A stretch of 64,000 nt of DNA from Amnibacterium kyonggiense (lineage in GTDB: Bacteria; Actinomycetota; Actinomycetes; Actinomycetales; Microbacteriaceae): contig NZ_SOAM01000001.1 of assembly GCF_004364555.1 (NCBI RefSeq), positions 186,001 through 250,000 of the forward strand, in the 5' to 3' direction. The translations under genes and the position numbers were made by a program. Shown here in pieces: positions 23,198 to 31,550 of the stretch; position 1 is the stretch's first letter, and each line of letters opens with the position of its first letter. The notes under the pieces are model-generated. The model was not told the origin of the DNA. It worked only from the letters and a program-made list of their open reading frames with translations, and ran no database searches.

Positions 23198-24694
23198 ATG
23201 AGGGCTCCGCGGCTGATCGGCGTCGCCGTCTGCGCGCTGCTGGCCGCCTCCGCGCTCTGGTCGGGCGCGGACACGGCGCCGCAGGAGTCGCGGGAGACCG
23301 TGCGCTCCTTCCTCCGCGTCGCGCCCGCTGCGGCGACCGCCGGCGCCGCGGGCCTCACGCCGGCTGACATCGCGTCCGCCTACGGGCTGACCAGCGGCAC
23401 GGCCGGGACCGTCGCGGTGGTGACGGCGTACTCGGTCCCGACGCTCGAGTCGGACCTCGCGGTCTACCGCAGCACGTTCGGGCTGCCCGCCTGCGGCACG
23501 GTGGACGGCTGCCTCCGGATCGTCGGGCAGCGCGGTACCGCGACGCTGCCCCGGGCGGACGCCGACTGGGGCCAGGAGACCTCCCTCGACGTCGACGCCG
23601 TCTCGGCCGCGTGCCCCGACTGCCGGATCCTCGTGGTCCAGGCGGACGGCGCCTCGATCGGCCAGCTCGGCGCCGCGGTGGACACCGCGGTGCGGCTGGG
23701 CGCCGACGCCGTCTCGGCGTCCTGGGGCGACACGGAGTGGCGGTCGTGGAGCGGCACCGCCGCGCACTTCTCCCACCCCGGCGTCCCCGTCGTCGCCGCG
23801 ACGGGCGATGACGGCCAGGCCGCCGCGGTCTTCCCCGCCGCCCTGCCCGACGTCATCGCCGTCGGCGGCACGACGCTCACCAGCACGGCGGGCGGGGCGA
23901 GCCCGCTCACCGTGCAGCAGGTCGACGGCGGTTCCGTGACGACCGCCACCACCTCCTCCGCGGTGGCGAAGGACCGAATCGCGCTGGCGAGGGCCAAGGC
24001 ATCGCTGAAAGCGGCGAAGCACCGGGTGGCCGTCGCCAAGGCGCGCCTGCACCGGGCGGAGGTGCGCCGCGCCCGCGCCGCCACCGCCCACGATCGGGCG
24101 CACTGGCGCCACCGGGTCCGCGACCTGTCGCGGTCGCTGTCGACGGCGCGCGCGAGCGTCTCTGCTTCGTCGAAGCGGGTGTCCTCGGCCGAGGCGACCC
24201 TGCTGCGGGACGTGCTGCGCGATGCGAGCGCGAAGGCCGCCGCCCGAGCCCGCGCGGGGCAGGGCGACCGGACCGGCTGGATCGAGACCGCGTGGCGGGG
24301 CGCCGGATCCGGCTGCTCGTCCGTCGTCCCCCGCCCGTCGTGGCAGCCGGCGACCACCTGCGCGCACCGGGCGACCGCGGACGTCGCGGCGGACGCGGAT
24401 CCGGAGACGGGGATCGCGACGTACGACACCTTCGGCACGGTGGCGGACAGCGCCGACGGCTGGATGGTGGCGGGCGGGACGTCGCTCGCGGCACCGCTCG
24501 TCGCGGCGATGCTCGTGCGCTCCGGCCACGCCGCCGGGTACTCGAGCGCCGAGCCGCTGTACGAACGGGCCGGGGCGTTCTGGGACGTCACGGGAGGGTC
24601 GAACGGGTCGTGCGGCACGGCGCTGTGCGATGCGGGCGTCGGCTACGACGGGCCCACCGGGGTCGGGTCGCCGAGGTCGCTCGCCTCGTTCTGA
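23198..24694 (+). CDS. Secreted S53 (sedolisin) serine-carboxyl peptidase with coiled-coil insert
   Basis: This 498-residue protein starts at ATG 23198, following GGAGGGGG. A signal peptide (to about residue 24) leads directly into the mature domain, with no long sedolisin propeptide. The catalytic Glu/Asp pair is in WGQETSLDVDAVSAACPDC (E127, D131), the oxyanion Asp is in AATGDDG (about D203), and the nucleophile is Ser429 in GGTSLAAPLVAAM. Between VGGTTL (about 226) and ETAWRGAGSGCS (about 363) an Ala/Lys/Arg-rich helical segment of about 95 residues (256-350) interrupts the catalytic fold. In ordinary members these motifs are close together. It is predicted to be exported and active outside the cell. 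Confidence 0.82.
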   Translation: MRAPRLIGVAVCALLAASALWSGADTAPQESRETVRSFLRVAPAAATAGAAGLTPADIASAYGLTSGTAGTVAVVTAYSVPTLESDLAVYRSTFGLPACGTVDGCLRIVGQRGTATLPRADADWGQETSLDVDAVSAACPDCRILVVQADGASIGQLGAAVDTAVRLGADAVSASWGDTEWRSWSGTAAHFSHPGVPVVAATGDDGQAAAVFPAALPDVIAVGGTTLTSTAGGASPLTVQQVDGGSVTTATTSSAVAKDRIALARAKASLKAAKHRVAVAKARLHRAEVRRARAATAHDRAHWRHRVRDLSRSLSTARASVSASSKRVSSAEATLLRDVLRDASAKAAARARAGQGDRTGWIETAWRGAGSGCSSVVPRPSWQPATTCAHRATADVAADADPETGIATYDTFGTVADSADGWMVAGGTSLAAPLVAAMLVRSGHAAGYSSAEPLYERAGAFWDVTGGSNGSCGTALCDAGVGYDGPTGVGSPRSLASF

Positions 24695-24703
24695 CCCGGG
24701 AGG

Positions 24704-24928
24704 TCAGAGGGGCTGGCCGACCATCGCGTGCCGGATCTCGATCGGCACCCGCACGCCGTTGGCGAGCACCCCCTCGAGGTACTCGGAGTTCGGGTCGGGC
24801 AGCGGACGCGGCTGCCAGCCGGCGCGGATGATCAGGTCGACGATCTGCGCCGCGGTCGCCTGCTCGCGGACGGCCGATTCGATCTCGGCCTGCAGCTGAC
24901 GCCGGGCGGTCATCGGGGTGGTGCTCAT
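24704..24928 (-). CDS. Small hypothetical protein (74 aa)
   Basis: ATG 24928 gives MSTTPMTARRQLQAEIESAVREQATAAQIVDLIIRAGWQPRP...EYLEGVLANGVRVPIEIRHAMVGQPL. A helical first half is followed by a beta-like second half; the spacing is compact and globular with no transmembrane segment. Codon usage matches its neighbours. I recognise no family. It ends 10 bases from the convergent S53 peptidase gene. Confidence 0.6.
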   Translation of the reverse strand: MSTTPMTARRQLQAEIESAVREQATAAQIVDLIIRAGWQPRPLPDPNSEYLEGVLANGVRVPIEIRHAMVGQPL

Positions 24929-25004
24929 CCGCTCATGATGTGCGTCGCCCGACGCGGGGGCAAGCCCCCGTCGGGAGGAGTGAACGGATCCGGACATCTC
25001 CGGT

Positions 25005-26372
25005 TCAGCCGTCGAAGAGCGCCCGCCGCGTCGCGAGCCGCAGGTCGAGCTCGCGCACCGCGATCGCGGCGAGGGCGCCGAGATCGCGCAGCTCCTCCTC
25101 GCTGAAGGCCCGCACCCGCCGGTCGAACACGCAGAGCGTGCCGATGACGTGCCCGTCGCTCGTCGTGATCGGCACGGCGGCGAACCCGTGCAGCTCGGGA
25201 TGCCCCGAGACGATCGGATTGGCGGCGAACGCGTCCCCGTCCTGCACGTCGGGGACGCACAGCGGCCGGCCCGTCGCCACCGTGTTGGCGCAGAGCGCCA
25301 CGTCCCGGTCGATCTGGCGCTCGTCGATGCCGCGGCTCGACTTGAACCACTCGCGGTCCGCGTCGACGATCGAGATGAGGGCGATCGGCACGTCGAGCAG
25401 GCGGCGGGCGAGCTCCGCGATCCGGTCGAACGCGTCGTCAGGCGGGGTGTCGAGGATGTTGTAGCGGCGGACCGCGGCGAGGCGCCGCTCCTCGTCGGTC
25501 GCGAGCCGGCTCGGGTCTACGCGGCCCGCGCCCACGAGGTCGCGGACGTAGGCGGTCTGGAACGCGAGCGCGACCGCCTCCAGGTCGGGTCGGTCCTCCG
25601 GCACGAGCGCGGTCATCCCGCGCAGCACGTCGGCGAGCGGCGCGGGGACCGTCTCCGGGATCCGCGGATCGCGGTCGAGCCGCTCCGCGGCCGACTCCTC
25701 GGGCGAGCCCGGGAAGGCGACCTCGCCGGTGAGCGCCTCGAGCAGCACGAGGCCGAGCGCGTACACGTCGGACGCGGGCGTGGGCTCCTGCTCGTCGACC
25801 TGCTCGGGGCTCAGGTACGCGACCGTCCCCGACGTCTCCTCCCCGTTCCGCTGCGAGCCGATCAGCGACGCGATGCCGAAGTCGGAGAGCTTGCCCCGGA
25901 TCCGCGAGTCGATGCGGCGGTCCGCGAGCAGCACGTTGGCGGGTTTGATGTCACGGTGGAGGAAGCCGTGCTCGTGCACGTACTGCAGCGCCTCCGCGAG
26001 GTCGAAGCCGAGGTACGCGACCTGGGCGGGCGTCAGCGGACCGTGCTCCCGGATCCGTCGACGGAGGTCGACGCCGGGGATCCGCTCCATCACCAGGTAG
26101 ACGCGCGAGCGGTCGGGGTCGCTGGTGTCGACCCCGGCGTCGAACAGGGTCGTCAGCCCGGGGTGGTTCATGCCTGCGACGAGGCGCGCCTCCGCCTCCT
26201 GCACGCGGACCGACCGGGCGTCGACCGCGTCCGCGTGGAAGAGCTTCACCGCGACGTCGCGGTCGAGCAGCGGGTCCCGGGCCTCGTACACGACGGCTCG
26301 ACCGCCGCGCCCGATCGGCTCCCCGAGCACGTAGCGGCCGGCGATGAGCCGGGGGGACGAGGGATCGGACAA
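25005..26372 (-). CDS. Ser/Thr protein kinase fused to a GAF domain
   Basis: Start TTG 26372 was chosen because GGAGGAG is correctly spaced before it. The 455-residue product begins LSDPSSPRLIAGRYVLGEPIGRGGRAVVYEARDPLLDRDVAVKLF (glycine loop and catalytic Lys), then FLHRDIKPANVLLADRR, LSDFGIASLIG and TVAYLSPEQV, a complete Hanks-type kinase. Residues about 295-455 form a GAF domain (FDRIAELARRLLDVPIALISIVDADREWFKSSRGI...VATGRPLCVPDVQ). There is no transmembrane helix or PASTA domain, so it is cytoplasmic, unlike PknB. The GAF part probably senses a ligand or redox state and controls the kinase. Confidence 0.9.
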   Translation of the reverse strand: MSDPSSPRLIAGRYVLGEPIGRGGRAVVYEARDPLLDRDVAVKLFHADAVDARSVRVQEAEARLVAGMNHPGLTTLFDAGVDTSDPDRSRVYLVMERIPGVDLRRRIREHGPLTPAQVAYLGFDLAEALQYVHEHGFLHRDIKPANVLLADRRIDSRIRGKLSDFGIASLIGSQRNGEETSGTVAYLSPEQVDEQEPTPASDVYALGLVLLEALTGEVAFPGSPEESAAERLDRDPRIPETVPAPLADVLRGMTALVPEDRPDLEAVALAFQTAYVRDLVGAGRVDPSRLATDEERRLAAVRRYNILDTPPDDAFDRIAELARRLLDVPIALISIVDADREWFKSSRGIDERQIDRDVALCANTVATGRPLCVPDVQDGDAFAANPIVSGHPELHGFAAVPITTSDGHVIGTLCVFDRRVRAFSEEELRDLGALAAIAVRELDLRLATRRALFDG

Positions 26373-26572
26373 GCGCGCTCCTCCGATCGCTTCGCGGACC
26401 GGCGGCCCCTCAGGTGCTGAGCGACCGCGTTCGAATGATGGCACGACGGACGCGCCGCCGCGATCGGTCGGATCCGCTGCGGACTCCTCTCCGGGGCTCG
26501 TGTGCGGACGAGCGGCGCGGGGATGGGACGCTGGGGCCATGCCCGCCCAGCCCCTCGTCGTCGAGCGCCGCC

Positions 26573-27484
26573 GTGTCCGCTGAACCCGTCTGGGACGGCG
26601 ACTTCGCCGACCCCTTCCTCATCAGGACCGACGACGGCTACGTCGGCTACGCCACCAGCCCCGTCGCGGTCGAGTCCGGCGCGGCGCTGCGCGGCCTCGT
26701 CTCCCCGGACCTGCGCACCTGGAGCGACGCGGGGCCGGTGCTCGACGTCGACGGATCCTTCGGCACGACGCTCTGGGCCCCGGAGGTCGTCGAGGCGGAC
26801 GGGGCGTGGTGGATGTACTACTCCGCCGGGTTCGACATCGCCGGGCACCACCTCCGCGTCGCGCGGGCGGACGCCCCGACCGGGCCGTTCGTCGATCAGG
26901 GCGTGAACCTCACGCCCGACGAGCCGTTCGCGATCGACGCGACCGTGCTGACCGACGTGGACGGCGCGCGCTACCTCTACTACGCGCACGACGTCCTCGA
27001 CGCCGAGCGGCCCGGCACCCACCTCGCGATGCGGCGCCTCCTGAGCCCGACGCGACTCGACGACGAGGTCGTGCCCGTGCTCGCGCCGAACGCGGACTGG
27101 CAGATCTACGAGCGGGACCGCGCCATGTACGGGCGCACCTTCGATTGGCACACCCTCGAGGGACCGACGGTCGTCCGGCGCGGCGACGCCTATGCGCTGA
27201 TCTACTCGGGCGGCTCGTGGGAGGGCCCGGACTACGGGGTCTCCTACGCCACCGCGCCGTCGCCGGCCGGCCCGTGGACGCACGCGGGCGGGGAGGCGCC
27301 CCTGCTGCTCAGCCGTGCGCTGACCGGGCTGGACGGCCCCGGGCACAACTCGCTGCTCCAGCTCGCGGACGGCTCGTGGATCACCGCGTACCACGCGTGG
27401 GACGCCGCCGGCACGCGACGGCAGCTGCACCTCGCGCCGGTGACCTGGGACGGGCCGCACCCGCGGGTCGAGCTCGACCGCTGA
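26573..27484 (+). CDS. Glycoside hydrolase family 43 protein
   Basis: This five-bladed beta-propeller enzyme of 303 residues begins at GTG 26573 (VSAEPVWDGDFADPFLIRTDDGYVGYAT). The first conserved Asp of GH43 (DFADPF) is thus close to the N-terminus. The pKa-modulating Asp is in FAIDATVLTDVDGARYLYYAHD and the catalytic acid Glu is in DWHTLEGPTVVRRGDAYALIYSGG. GH43 members are beta-xylosidases or arabinofuranosidases that trim hemicellulose side chains and oligomers. There is no signal peptide, so it should act on imported oligosaccharides. The start is uncertain: there is no good ribosome binding site, and a nearby ATG (26539) is in another frame. Confidence 0.82.
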   Translation: MSAEPVWDGDFADPFLIRTDDGYVGYATSPVAVESGAALRGLVSPDLRTWSDAGPVLDVDGSFGTTLWAPEVVEADGAWWMYYSAGFDIAGHHLRVARADAPTGPFVDQGVNLTPDEPFAIDATVLTDVDGARYLYYAHDVLDAERPGTHLAMRRLLSPTRLDDEVVPVLAPNADWQIYERDRAMYGRTFDWHTLEGPTVVRRGDAYALIYSGGSWEGPDYGVSYATAPSPAGPWTHAGGEAPLLLSRALTGLDGPGHNSLLQLADGSWITAYHAWDAAGTRRQLHLAPVTWDGPHPRVELDR

Positions 27485-27529
27485 CTCCGAGGGACGACCT
27501 CCCCGAACGGGTCCGCCCCGTTCTGGGGA

Positions 27530-27557
27530 GTAGGACAGACAGATCGGTCTGTCCTAC
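27530..27557. promoter_or_regulatory. 28-bp palindrome, probable TetR-type operator (copy B)
   Basis: The arms GTAGGACAGAC and GTCTGTCCTAC flank AGATCG, a 28-bp inverted repeat with one mismatched pair. Its central 22 bases match copy A (19884-19911) at 21 positions, while the outer three bases on each side differ but remain complementary. It overlaps a TACCGT -10-like box at about 27555. Copies A and B also both have a GCGGACCCAGCCGC string downstream. Confidence 0.65.
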
Positions 27558-27698
27558 CGTCGTCAGCACCGCGGACCCAGCCGCGGACGCCGGATACCCG
27601 TCCGGCTGCCGGCCCGAACCGGCACCGAGCAATCCCGCTCCGGCGGCCGGACCCCCCGCCGACCGCCGGAGGCGGGCCTCTCCGAGAGGCGCGGACCC

Positions 27699-27851
27699 GT
27701 GCGCGACACCCGACTCCACCCCGAATCCGCCCGCATCGCCCTCCGCGACGTGCGGACGCCCGACGGCACCGCCGTCCGCGACGGCCTCGCGGCCGCCCGC
27801 GAGCTCTCGGCCGCCGTGGCGCGACTGATCCCCGCGGCCGCCCAGGCCTGA
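27699..27851 (+). CDS. Small hypothetical protein (50 aa) behind palindrome B
   Basis: GTG 27699 opens a 50-codon frame with near-perfect G/C third positions: VRDTRLHPESARIALRDVRTPDGTAVRDGLAAARELSAAVARLIPAAAQA. It is predicted to be mostly helical and soluble. The 28-bp palindrome lies 140 bases upstream, and a small hairpin GCCTCT/AGAGGC sits just before the start. I recognise no family. The conserved operator upstream is the main argument that it is expressed and regulated. Confidence 0.45.
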   Translation: MRDTRLHPESARIALRDVRTPDGTAVRDGLAAARELSAAVARLIPAAAQA

Positions 27852-27892
27852 CCGGTCGACGGCGCCGCAGGGAGATCCTCAGCGATCAGATG

Positions 27893-27919
27893 TTGGCACT
27901 CTCCCCTTCCGAGTGCTAA
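27893..27919 (+). promoter_or_regulatory. CIRCE element (HrcA operator) upstream of hsp20
   Basis: TTGGCACTC, nine spacer bases, then GAGTGCTAA. This is the CIRCE inverted repeat (TTAGCACTC-N9-GAGTGCTAA) with a single change in the left arm. It overlaps a promoter-like pair TTGGCA (27893) and TAAATT (27917), 18 bases apart, consistent with repression by HrcA. Confidence 0.88.
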
Positions 27920-27929
27920 ATTTCCTCGC

Positions 27930-27950
27930 GTTGAGCGTGATCCGCTCAAC
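27930..27950 (+). promoter_or_regulatory. HAIR-like element (HspR operator) upstream of hsp20
   Basis: GTTGAGC, seven spacer bases, then GCTCAAC. This matches the HAIR architecture CTTGAGT-N7-ACTCAAG, with paired changes at the outer and inner ends that preserve the palindrome. It lies just after CIRCE and 40 bases before the hsp20 start. Confidence 0.75.
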
Positions 27951-27990
27951 TTCGGAACTCTCATCTCGCACCTCGGAAAGGACGATTTCG

Positions 27991-28416
27991 ATGGCCATGA
28001 ACTTCGACCCGTTCCGCGAGCTGGACCGCGTCGCGTCCGCGCTCCTCGACACCCGTCAGGGCCCGCAGCTGATGCCGATGGACCTGTACCGCGACGGCGA
28101 TCACTACGTGCTCAGCGCCGACCTGCCCGGCATCGACCCGGGCTCGGTCGACGTGGACGTCGACGGCCAGCTGCTGACCATCCGCGCGGAGCGGACCATG
28201 CGGAACGTCGACGGCGTGAAGTGGCTCGCCCACGAGCGGCGCGGCGGCAGCTTCCTCCGTCAGCTGAGCCTCGGCCAGGGGATCGACACCGAGCACATCG
28301 CCGCGACGTACGAGAACGGCGTGCTCACGGTGACCATCCCGGTGAGCGAGCGCGCGAAGCCTCGCAAGATCGAGGTCAACGCCGGCGCGACGCAGCAGCA
28401 GGCCGTGGAGGCCTGA
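27991..28416 (+). CDS. Small heat-shock protein Hsp20
   Basis: This 141-residue chaperone starts at ATG 27991, eight bases after GGAAAGGA. The alpha-crystallin domain spans residues about 28-130: PMDLYRDGDHYVLSADLPGIDPGSVDVDVDGQLLTIRAER, then SFLRQLSLGQGIDTEHIAATYENGVLTVTIPV, the conserved A-x-Y-x-N-G-V-L motif. The short N-terminal arm (MAMNFDPFRELDRVASALL) and C-terminal extension match actinobacterial Hsp18-type proteins. It binds unfolding proteins without ATP. The upstream CIRCE and HAIR elements indicate double heat-shock control. A perfect terminator follows. Confidence 0.95.
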   Translation: MAMNFDPFRELDRVASALLDTRQGPQLMPMDLYRDGDHYVLSADLPGIDPGSVDVDVDGQLLTIRAERTMRNVDGVKWLAHERRGGSFLRQLSLGQGIDTEHIAATYENGVLTVTIPVSERAKPRKIEVNAGATQQQAVEA

Positions 28417-28434
28417 CCCGACCGATCGGCACGC

Positions 28435-28464
28435 GAGGCCCCGGTGCTCCGGCACCGGGGCCTC
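28435..28464 (+). terminator. Terminator hairpin after hsp20
   Basis: GAGGCCCCGGTGC pairs perfectly over 13 bases with GCACCGGGGCCTC around a four-base TCCG loop, 18 bases after the hsp20 stop. Confidence 0.85.
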
Positions 28465-28581
28465 GCTGCGCGTGGCAGGCTCGACGCTTCGACCACCGCG
28501 CCGCCGCGGGGGTGCGGCCGCCCCGCACATCCACGGTCCGGCCGGGACGAAGGAGGCGATGAGCGTGGACGAGGACCGCCG

Positions 28582-29694
28582 ATGAGGGCCGCCGTCCTCC
28601 GCGTGCCCGGCGAGCCGCTCGGCGTCGAGGACGTCGAGCTCGATGAGCCCGGTCCCGGCGAGGTGCGCGTGCGGATCGAGGCGGCAGGCGTCTGCCACAG
28701 CGACCTCCACTACATGACCGGCGACCTGCCGGCGCGGCTGCCCATCGTCGTCGGGCACGAGGGCGCGGGCATCGTCGAGGCGCTCGGGCCCGGCGCCGGC
28801 GCCCGTGTCGCGGTCGGTGACCGGGTCGCGCTGCTCTGGCGCCCGCGCTGCGGCGAGTGCGACGCGTGCGTCCGCGGCAACCCCGTCCTCTGCCGGTACG
28901 GGCGGGTGTTCGCGCAGACGAACGGGCTCGTCGACGGCACGACGCGGTTGCACCGGCCCGACGGGCGGGGCGGTGACGAGCGGATCCACCACCTGATGGG
29001 CGTCTCCTGCTTCGCGGAGCGGGTCGTCGTGTCCGAGACGAGTGCGACCCGCGTGCCCGACGGGGTGCCGCCCGAGGTCGCCGCGATCGCCGCCTGCGCG
29101 GTGATTACCGGCGTCGGCGCGGTGCTGAACGCGGTCGACTCCCCCGGCGGCCGCCCGCTCGCGGTCATCGGCGCCGGCGGCGTGGGTCTGGCCGCGGTGA
29201 TGGGCGCGCACCTCGTCGGCGCCTCCCCGGTGATCGTCGTCGACCTCGATCCCGCCAAGCTCGAGCTCGCCCGGCGCTTCGGCGCGACCGAGGTGATCGA
29301 CGCGGGCCGGGAGGACGTCGTCGCCCGCGTGCTCGAGCTGACGGGCGAGGGCGCGCCCTGGGTGATCGACGCGGTCGGCGCCCCCACGACCATGCAGCAG
29401 GGCGTGGCCTCGCTCGCGCCGGAGGGGACGCTCGTCGCGATCGGGCTGTCGCGCGCCGACGCGACCTTCCCGGTGCCGATCAACGAGCTGGTGCAGCGGC
29501 AGAAGCGGATCGTCGGGTCGCTCTACGGCTCGAGCAGCCCGCGGATCGACCTGCCGCGGATCTTCGCCCTGTACCTGTCGGGTCGGCTGCCGCTCGACGA
29601 GCTGATCGGGACGCGGCGGCCGCTCGATCAGGTGAACGAGGCGTACACGGAGCTGCGGCAGGGCGCCGCGGGCCGCGGCATCCTGGTGCCGTAG
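28582..29694 (+). CDS. Zinc-dependent alcohol/polyol dehydrogenase
   Basis: This 370-residue medium-chain dehydrogenase starts at ATG 28582. Catalytic-zinc ligands are in AAGVCHSDLHYMTGD and GHEGAGIVEALGPG. The four structural-zinc cysteines are in RPRCGECDACVRGNPVLCRYG. The NAD-binding motif is VIGAGGVGLAAVMGAHLVGASPVIVVDLDPAKLELA, where the Asp after beta-2 favours NAD+. It is 11 bases from the IlvD/Edd-type dehydratase and surely cotranscribed. In this locus it may oxidise an aldose or pentitol, but sequence alone does not fix the substrate. Confidence 0.88.
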   Translation: MRAAVLRVPGEPLGVEDVELDEPGPGEVRVRIEAAGVCHSDLHYMTGDLPARLPIVVGHEGAGIVEALGPGAGARVAVGDRVALLWRPRCGECDACVRGNPVLCRYGRVFAQTNGLVDGTTRLHRPDGRGGDERIHHLMGVSCFAERVVVSETSATRVPDGVPPEVAAIAACAVITGVGAVLNAVDSPGGRPLAVIGAGGVGLAAVMGAHLVGASPVIVVDLDPAKLELARRFGATEVIDAGREDVVARVLELTGEGAPWVIDAVGAPTTMQQGVASLAPEGTLVAIGLSRADATFPVPINELVQRQKRIVGSLYGSSSPRIDLPRIFALYLSGRLPLDELIGTRRPLDQVNEAYTELRQGAAGRGILVP

Positions 29695-29705
29695 GAGGGG
29701 ATCGC

Positions 29706-31484
29706 ATGGTTGCGGAGAACATCGGCGGGCGCTCGGAGCAGCGGCTGCGGAGCGACGACTGGTACGGGTACGGCGACGGGGACGGCCGGGACGGGTACAT
29801 CCATCGCGCCTGGATGCGGCGGGGCTACCCGGAGGACGCGTTCGACGGGAAGCGGCCGCAGATCGCGATCGCGAACACCGCGAGCGACCTCACGCCCTGC
29901 AACATGCACCTCGACGAGGTCATGCAGTCGGTGAAGCTCGGGGTCGCTTCGGCGGGCGGCATCGGCCTCGACCTCCCCGTCGTCTCCCTCGGGGAGACGC
30001 TGGTCAAGCCGACGGCGATGCTCTGGCGCAACATGGCCGCGATGGCGATGGAGGAGATGTTCCGCGCCAACCCCATCGACGGCCTGGTCCTGCTCGGCGG
30101 GTGCGACAAGACCATCCCCGCCCTGCTCATGGCGGCCGCGTCGGTCGGGATCCCCGCCGTCGTGGTGCCGGGCGGCCCGATGATGAACGGGATGTACCGC
30201 GGGCAGCGGATGGGCTGCGGCACCGGCACCTGGCAGCTCAGCGAGGAGGTGCGGGCCGGCACCCTGTCGAAGGAGGCGTTCCTCGCCTCCGACCGCTCCA
30301 TGATCCGCAGCAAGGGGCACTGCAACACCATGGGCACCGCGTCGACGATGGCGGTCATGGCCGAGGCGCTCGGGATGACCATCCCGGGCGTCGCGGGCAC
30401 CCCCGCGCCGGACGCCCGACTGCTCGAGGCGTCGCAGGCGACCGGCCGGCTGATCGTCGACATGGTGCGCGAGGGCCGCACGATCGGCGACGTCATCACC
30501 CGCGGTTCGCTCCTCAATGCGATCACGGCGATCGCCGCCTGCGGCGGGTCGACGAACTCGGTCATCCACCTGATGGCGATCGCCGGCCGGCTCGGCATCG
30601 AGCTGACCCTGGACGACTTCGACGAGGTCGGTGCCCGGGTGCCGCTGCTCGTGAACCTGCAGCCGTCCGGCGCCTTCCTGATGGAGGACCTCTACAACGC
30701 CGGGGGCCTGCTCGCCGTGCTCGCGCAGGTGCGGGACCTCCTCGACCCGACGCCGATCACCGTCACCGGACGGCCGCTCGTCGAGTACCTCGACGAGCGG
30801 CCGATCTGGGACGGCGAGGTGATCGCCTCGCGCGAGGCGCCGCTGATCCCCGCCGCGACCGAGGACACCGCGGGCGCCGGCATCGCGGTGCTCCGCGGCA
30901 ACCTCGCGCCGAACGGCGCGATCATCAAGCCGTCCGCCGCGTCCCCGCACCTGCTGCAGCACCGCGGCAAGGCGATCGTGTTCGACTCGATCGAGGACTT
31001 CCACGCCCGCGTGGACGACCCGGACCTCGACGTCACGCCCGACTCGGTGCTGATCCTGCGCGGCTGCGGCCCGGTGGGCTACCCGGGCATGCCGGAGGTG
31101 GCGAACCTCCCCCTGCCGCAGAAGATCCTGGCCGCCGGGGTGCGGGACATGGTCCGGATCAGCGACGGCCGCATGTCGGGGACGGCGTACGGCACGGTCG
31201 TCCTCCACGTCGCCCCGGAGGCGGCGGCGGGCGGCACGCTCGCGCTCGTGCAGGACGGGGACGAGATCGTGCTCGACGTGCCGAACCGGTCGATCGTGCT
31301 CGATGTGCCGGACGAGGAGCTCGCCCGCCGGCAGCCCTCCGCCGCGCTCGTGCAGGGCTACGCGACCGCGACCCGCGGCTGGGAGCGCCTGTACATCGAC
31401 CACGTCCAGGGTGCGGACACGGGGGCCGACCTCGACTTCCTCCTGGGCGCGAGCGGCGGCGAGGTCTCCCGCGAGTCCCACTGA
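29706..31484 (+). CDS. IlvD/Edd family sugar-acid dehydratase (pentonate type)
   Basis: This 592-residue iron-sulfur dehydratase shows IANTASDLTPCNMHLDEVMQSV, LLGGCDKTIPALLMAAASVGIP, SKGHCNTMGTASTMAVMAEALGMTIPG and ISDGRMSGTAYGTVVLHVAPEAAAGG. It has the three cluster cysteines and metal-binding acidic residues of the family. The YRGQRMGCGTGTW segment and the N-terminus (SEQRLRSDDWYG...IHRAWMRRGYP) are of the pentonate-dehydratase subgroup rather than biosynthetic IlvD. Predicted reaction: D-xylonate or L-arabonate to 2-keto-3-deoxypentonate. A 17-bp terminator stem follows. Confidence 0.9.
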   Translation: MVAENIGGRSEQRLRSDDWYGYGDGDGRDGYIHRAWMRRGYPEDAFDGKRPQIAIANTASDLTPCNMHLDEVMQSVKLGVASAGGIGLDLPVVSLGETLVKPTAMLWRNMAAMAMEEMFRANPIDGLVLLGGCDKTIPALLMAAASVGIPAVVVPGGPMMNGMYRGQRMGCGTGTWQLSEEVRAGTLSKEAFLASDRSMIRSKGHCNTMGTASTMAVMAEALGMTIPGVAGTPAPDARLLEASQATGRLIVDMVREGRTIGDVITRGSLLNAITAIAACGGSTNSVIHLMAIAGRLGIELTLDDFDEVGARVPLLVNLQPSGAFLMEDLYNAGGLLAVLAQVRDLLDPTPITVTGRPLVEYLDERPIWDGEVIASREAPLIPAATEDTAGAGIAVLRGNLAPNGAIIKPSAASPHLLQHRGKAIVFDSIEDFHARVDDPDLDVTPDSVLILRGCGPVGYPGMPEVANLPLPQKILAAGVRDMVRISDGRMSGTAYGTVVLHVAPEAAAGGTLALVQDGDEIVLDVPNRSIVLDVPDEELARRQPSAALVQGYATATRGWERLYIDHVQGADTGADLDFLLGASGGEVSRESH

Positions 31485-31489
31485 ACGGG

Positions 31490-31535
31490 TTCACCGATAC
31501 GGAGATCCGGCAGGCCGAATCTCCGTATCGGTGAA
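31490..31535. terminator. Bidirectional terminator, 17-bp perfect stem
   Basis: TTCACCGATACGGAGAT at 31490-31506 and its exact complement at 31519-31535 are separated by 12 bases. It lies between the convergent dehydratase and xylanase genes. It is unusually A/T-rich for this window. Confidence 0.88.
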
Positions 31536-31550
31536 TCCCGGCGGGCGGGT

